Below are positions 46,375 through 47,575 of a stretch of 47,575 nt of DNA, one piece after another. Below the pieces are notes generated by a model. That model was not told the origin of the DNA. It saw only the letters and a program-made list of their open reading frames with translations, and searched no databases. Positions within the stretch are counted from its first letter, which is position 1; each line of letters begins with the position of its first letter. The position numbers and the translations under genes were made by a program. Source of the stretch: Pseudonocardiales bacterium (GTDB taxonomy: Bacteria > Actinomycetota > Actinomycetes > Mycobacteriales > Pseudonocardiaceae); the NCBI GenBank assembly GCA_023252195.1, contig JAHEXI010000008.1, positions 160,980 to 208,554 of the forward strand, written 5' to 3'.

Positions 46375-46387
46375 GTGCAACTTGCAC
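46375..46387. promoter_or_regulatory. Palindromic operator candidate GTGCAAcTTGCAC
   Basis: Perfect 6-bp arms around one base, between the promoter candidate and the XRE start codon at 46415. A near copy lies upstream of the second XRE gene. Confidence 0.55.
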
Positions 46388-46414
46388 CTCGGCGCAGTTT
46401 AGGTTGATTCGAGG

Positions 46415-47317
46415 ATGGTGAGCGCGCCTCGGTGGACTGAGGATCTGAGCGGTGGGCCGGTTTCGGGGCGATCGCCGGGGCCGACCGCGCTGCGTATCGT
46501 GTTGGGTACTCAACTGCGTCGGCTGCGTGAAGCGCGTGGTATCACTGCGGCAGTGGCCGGGCACGGGATCCGGGCGTCCCACGCCAAGATCAGTCGCATG
46601 GAACTCGGCCGGGTCGGCTTCCGGGACCGCGACGTGGCGGACCTGCTCACCCTCTACGGCGTCACCGATGAGCAGGAACGCCGAGCGTTTCTCACCCTCG
46701 TTCGGCGGGCCAACGTGCCCGGCTGGTGGCATCAGTACAGCGACATCGTGGCGAGCTGGTTTGAGATCTACCTCGGCTTAGAGCAGGCCAGCTCGGTCAT
46801 CCGCACCTATCAACCACAGCTCATACCCGGCCTGCTACAGACCGAGGACGTCGCGCGTGGCGTCATCGAACTCGGGCACCCACGCCCCTCCGACGACGAT
46901 CTCGAGCGCCGGGTCTCCCTGCGGATGGCACGCCAAGAGATCCTCACCCAACCCGCAGCGCCCCAGTTGTGGGCCGTCATCGAAGAGGCCACGCTATGGC
47001 GGTTCAACGGGCGCTCGGTGATGCGGGACCAGATCGATCATCTGATCACGATGGCCGAGCTCCCCAACGTCGCACTCCAGCTGATACCGATCCACTCCGG
47101 GGCACACGTCGCACTAGGCGGTCCGTTTACGATTCTGCGGTTCGCCGAACCCGACCTACCCGACATCGTCTACCTCGAACAACTATCCAGCGCCCTCTAC
47201 CTGGACAAGAGTCAAGACGTCGATCACTACTTGCAAATCATGGATCTACTCTGTGTGCAGGCGAAATCCCCCGCCGAAACGATCAAGTTCCTGGGTGATT
47301 CATTCAAAGACCTTTGA
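46415..47317 (+). CDS. XRE-family regulator with DUF5753 domain
   Basis: 300 residues. Helix-turn-helix at about 24-80 (GTQLRRLREARGITA..., ASHAKISRMELGRVGF), then the DUF5753 ligand/partner-binding domain (100-285) with WFEIYLGLEQASSVIRTYQPQLIPGLLQTEDVAR and FTILRFAEPDLPDIVYLEQ. These regulators usually work with a small DUF397 protein encoded next door; no DUF397 gene is seen immediately after it, only a second XRE gene at 47488. ATG 46415 with GAGG just upstream; GTG 46418 is possible. Confidence 0.92.
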   Translation: MVSAPRWTEDLSGGPVSGRSPGPTALRIVLGTQLRRLREARGITAAVAGHGIRASHAKISRMELGRVGFRDRDVADLLTLYGVTDEQERRAFLTLVRRANVPGWWHQYSDIVASWFEIYLGLEQASSVIRTYQPQLIPGLLQTEDVARGVIELGHPRPSDDDLERRVSLRMARQEILTQPAAPQLWAVIEEATLWRFNGRSVMRDQIDHLITMAELPNVALQLIPIHSGAHVALGGPFTILRFAEPDLPDIVYLEQLSSALYLDKSQDVDHYLQIMDLLCVQAKSPAETIKFLGDSFKDL

Positions 47318-47405
47318 ATTCCGGGTGCTGCGGGCTGACGCCTGGCGGTGTGCCGCCAGCCTGGCCGGCGGGTTTGGTTCGGTCGGCAAGGTTGTCGTAC
47401 CCGCT

Positions 47406-47418
47406 GAGCAAATTGCAC
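47406..47418. promoter_or_regulatory. Second copy of the palindrome, GAGCAAaTTGCAC
   Basis: Matches the site at 46375 in 11 of 13 positions, 70 nt before the second XRE gene. Confidence 0.5.
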
Positions 47419-47487
47419 GGCACGGGGCACCATATCACCCGGTCGTCCTAGTCATTGGAGCTAGTTGCTGTGGCATTGTCTGGCCCC

Positions 47488-47575
47488 ATGGTCTCCGTGC
47501 CTACTATCCGAAGGCGTCGCCTTGGGGCGGCGCTTCGGCGGCTTCGCGAGGCCAGTGGCATGAGCCTGGAGGCTG
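47488..47575 (+). CDS. Second XRE-type regulator, 5' part only
   Basis: From ATG 47488 the frame reads MVSVPTIRRRRLGAALRRL and REASGMSLEA and runs off the window. LGAALRRLREASGMSLE is the first helix pair of the XRE domain as found in DUF5753 regulators. Only 29 codons are present, so the rest cannot be judged. Confidence 0.75.
   Translation, partial: MVSVPTIRRRRLGAALRRLREASGMSLEA

Overview
The window is high-GC DNA with GTG/TTG starts, ATGA/GTGA stop-start overlaps and actinobacterial marker families: a bacterial proteasome activator ending in GQYL, a complete Mce lipid-import operon, two-gene-era NHEJ Ku, an S-adenosyl methyltransferase of the DUF574 type and XRE regulators of the DUF5753 type. 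It most resembles a filamentous actinomycete of the Pseudonocardiales, but no rRNA or species marker is present, so the genus stays open.

Layout. 1-9.8 kb is ordinary chromosome: a carboxylate-amine ligase cut by the window edge, bpa, a quinone oxidoreductase, an acetyltransferase, a small exported protein, a STAS anti-sigma antagonist, leuS (of a type unusual for mycobacteria-like actinomycetes), and a lactate monooxygenase/MarR pair. A tRNA-Ser(TGA) at 9.87 kb marks the start of an accessory region (10-17.4 kb) full of wreckage: three N-terminal pieces of related transposases, an IS256-family C-terminus, a broken short-chain dehydrogenase, ends of a BBE-type oxidase and of an alpha/beta hydrolase. 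Intact genes there are a YVTN-type beta-propeller membrane protein, a flavoprotein translationally coupled to an XRE-TPR regulator, and three small unrecognised genes facing away from them.

17.5-28.6 kb is one tightly packed mce operon (small membrane protein, ATPase, two permeases, MceA-F, two Mce-associated proteins), expected to build an envelope-spanning lipid or sterol importer. Behind it lie a collapsed nitroreductase/TetR pair, a coiled-coil membrane protein, a cation-efflux transporter, and a two-gene DNA methyltransferase/putative nuclease module. 33.9-42.6 kb carries a flavin disulfide reductase family protein, DUF427, the Tex RNA-binding protein, a double VOC protein, a small monooxygenase-like protein, a PQQ-type lipoprotein and a slipin.

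The most striking locus is 42.7-45.2 kb: ku is followed after 7 nt by one gene that joins a DNA ligase D-type ligase domain, in which every visible catalytic motif residue is replaced, to a LytS-type histidine kinase whose phospho-acceptor His, N-box and G-box are kept. This suggests a signalling protein that uses a dead ligase as a DNA-end reader. The window ends with a methyltransferase and two XRE regulators that share a 13-bp palindrome upstream.

Several long hairpins sit between genes; two of them (after leuS and after the PQQ lipoprotein gene) are copies of the same repeat family, and a separate 19-bp direct repeat occurs upstream of tex and at the break point of a decayed antitoxin gene.
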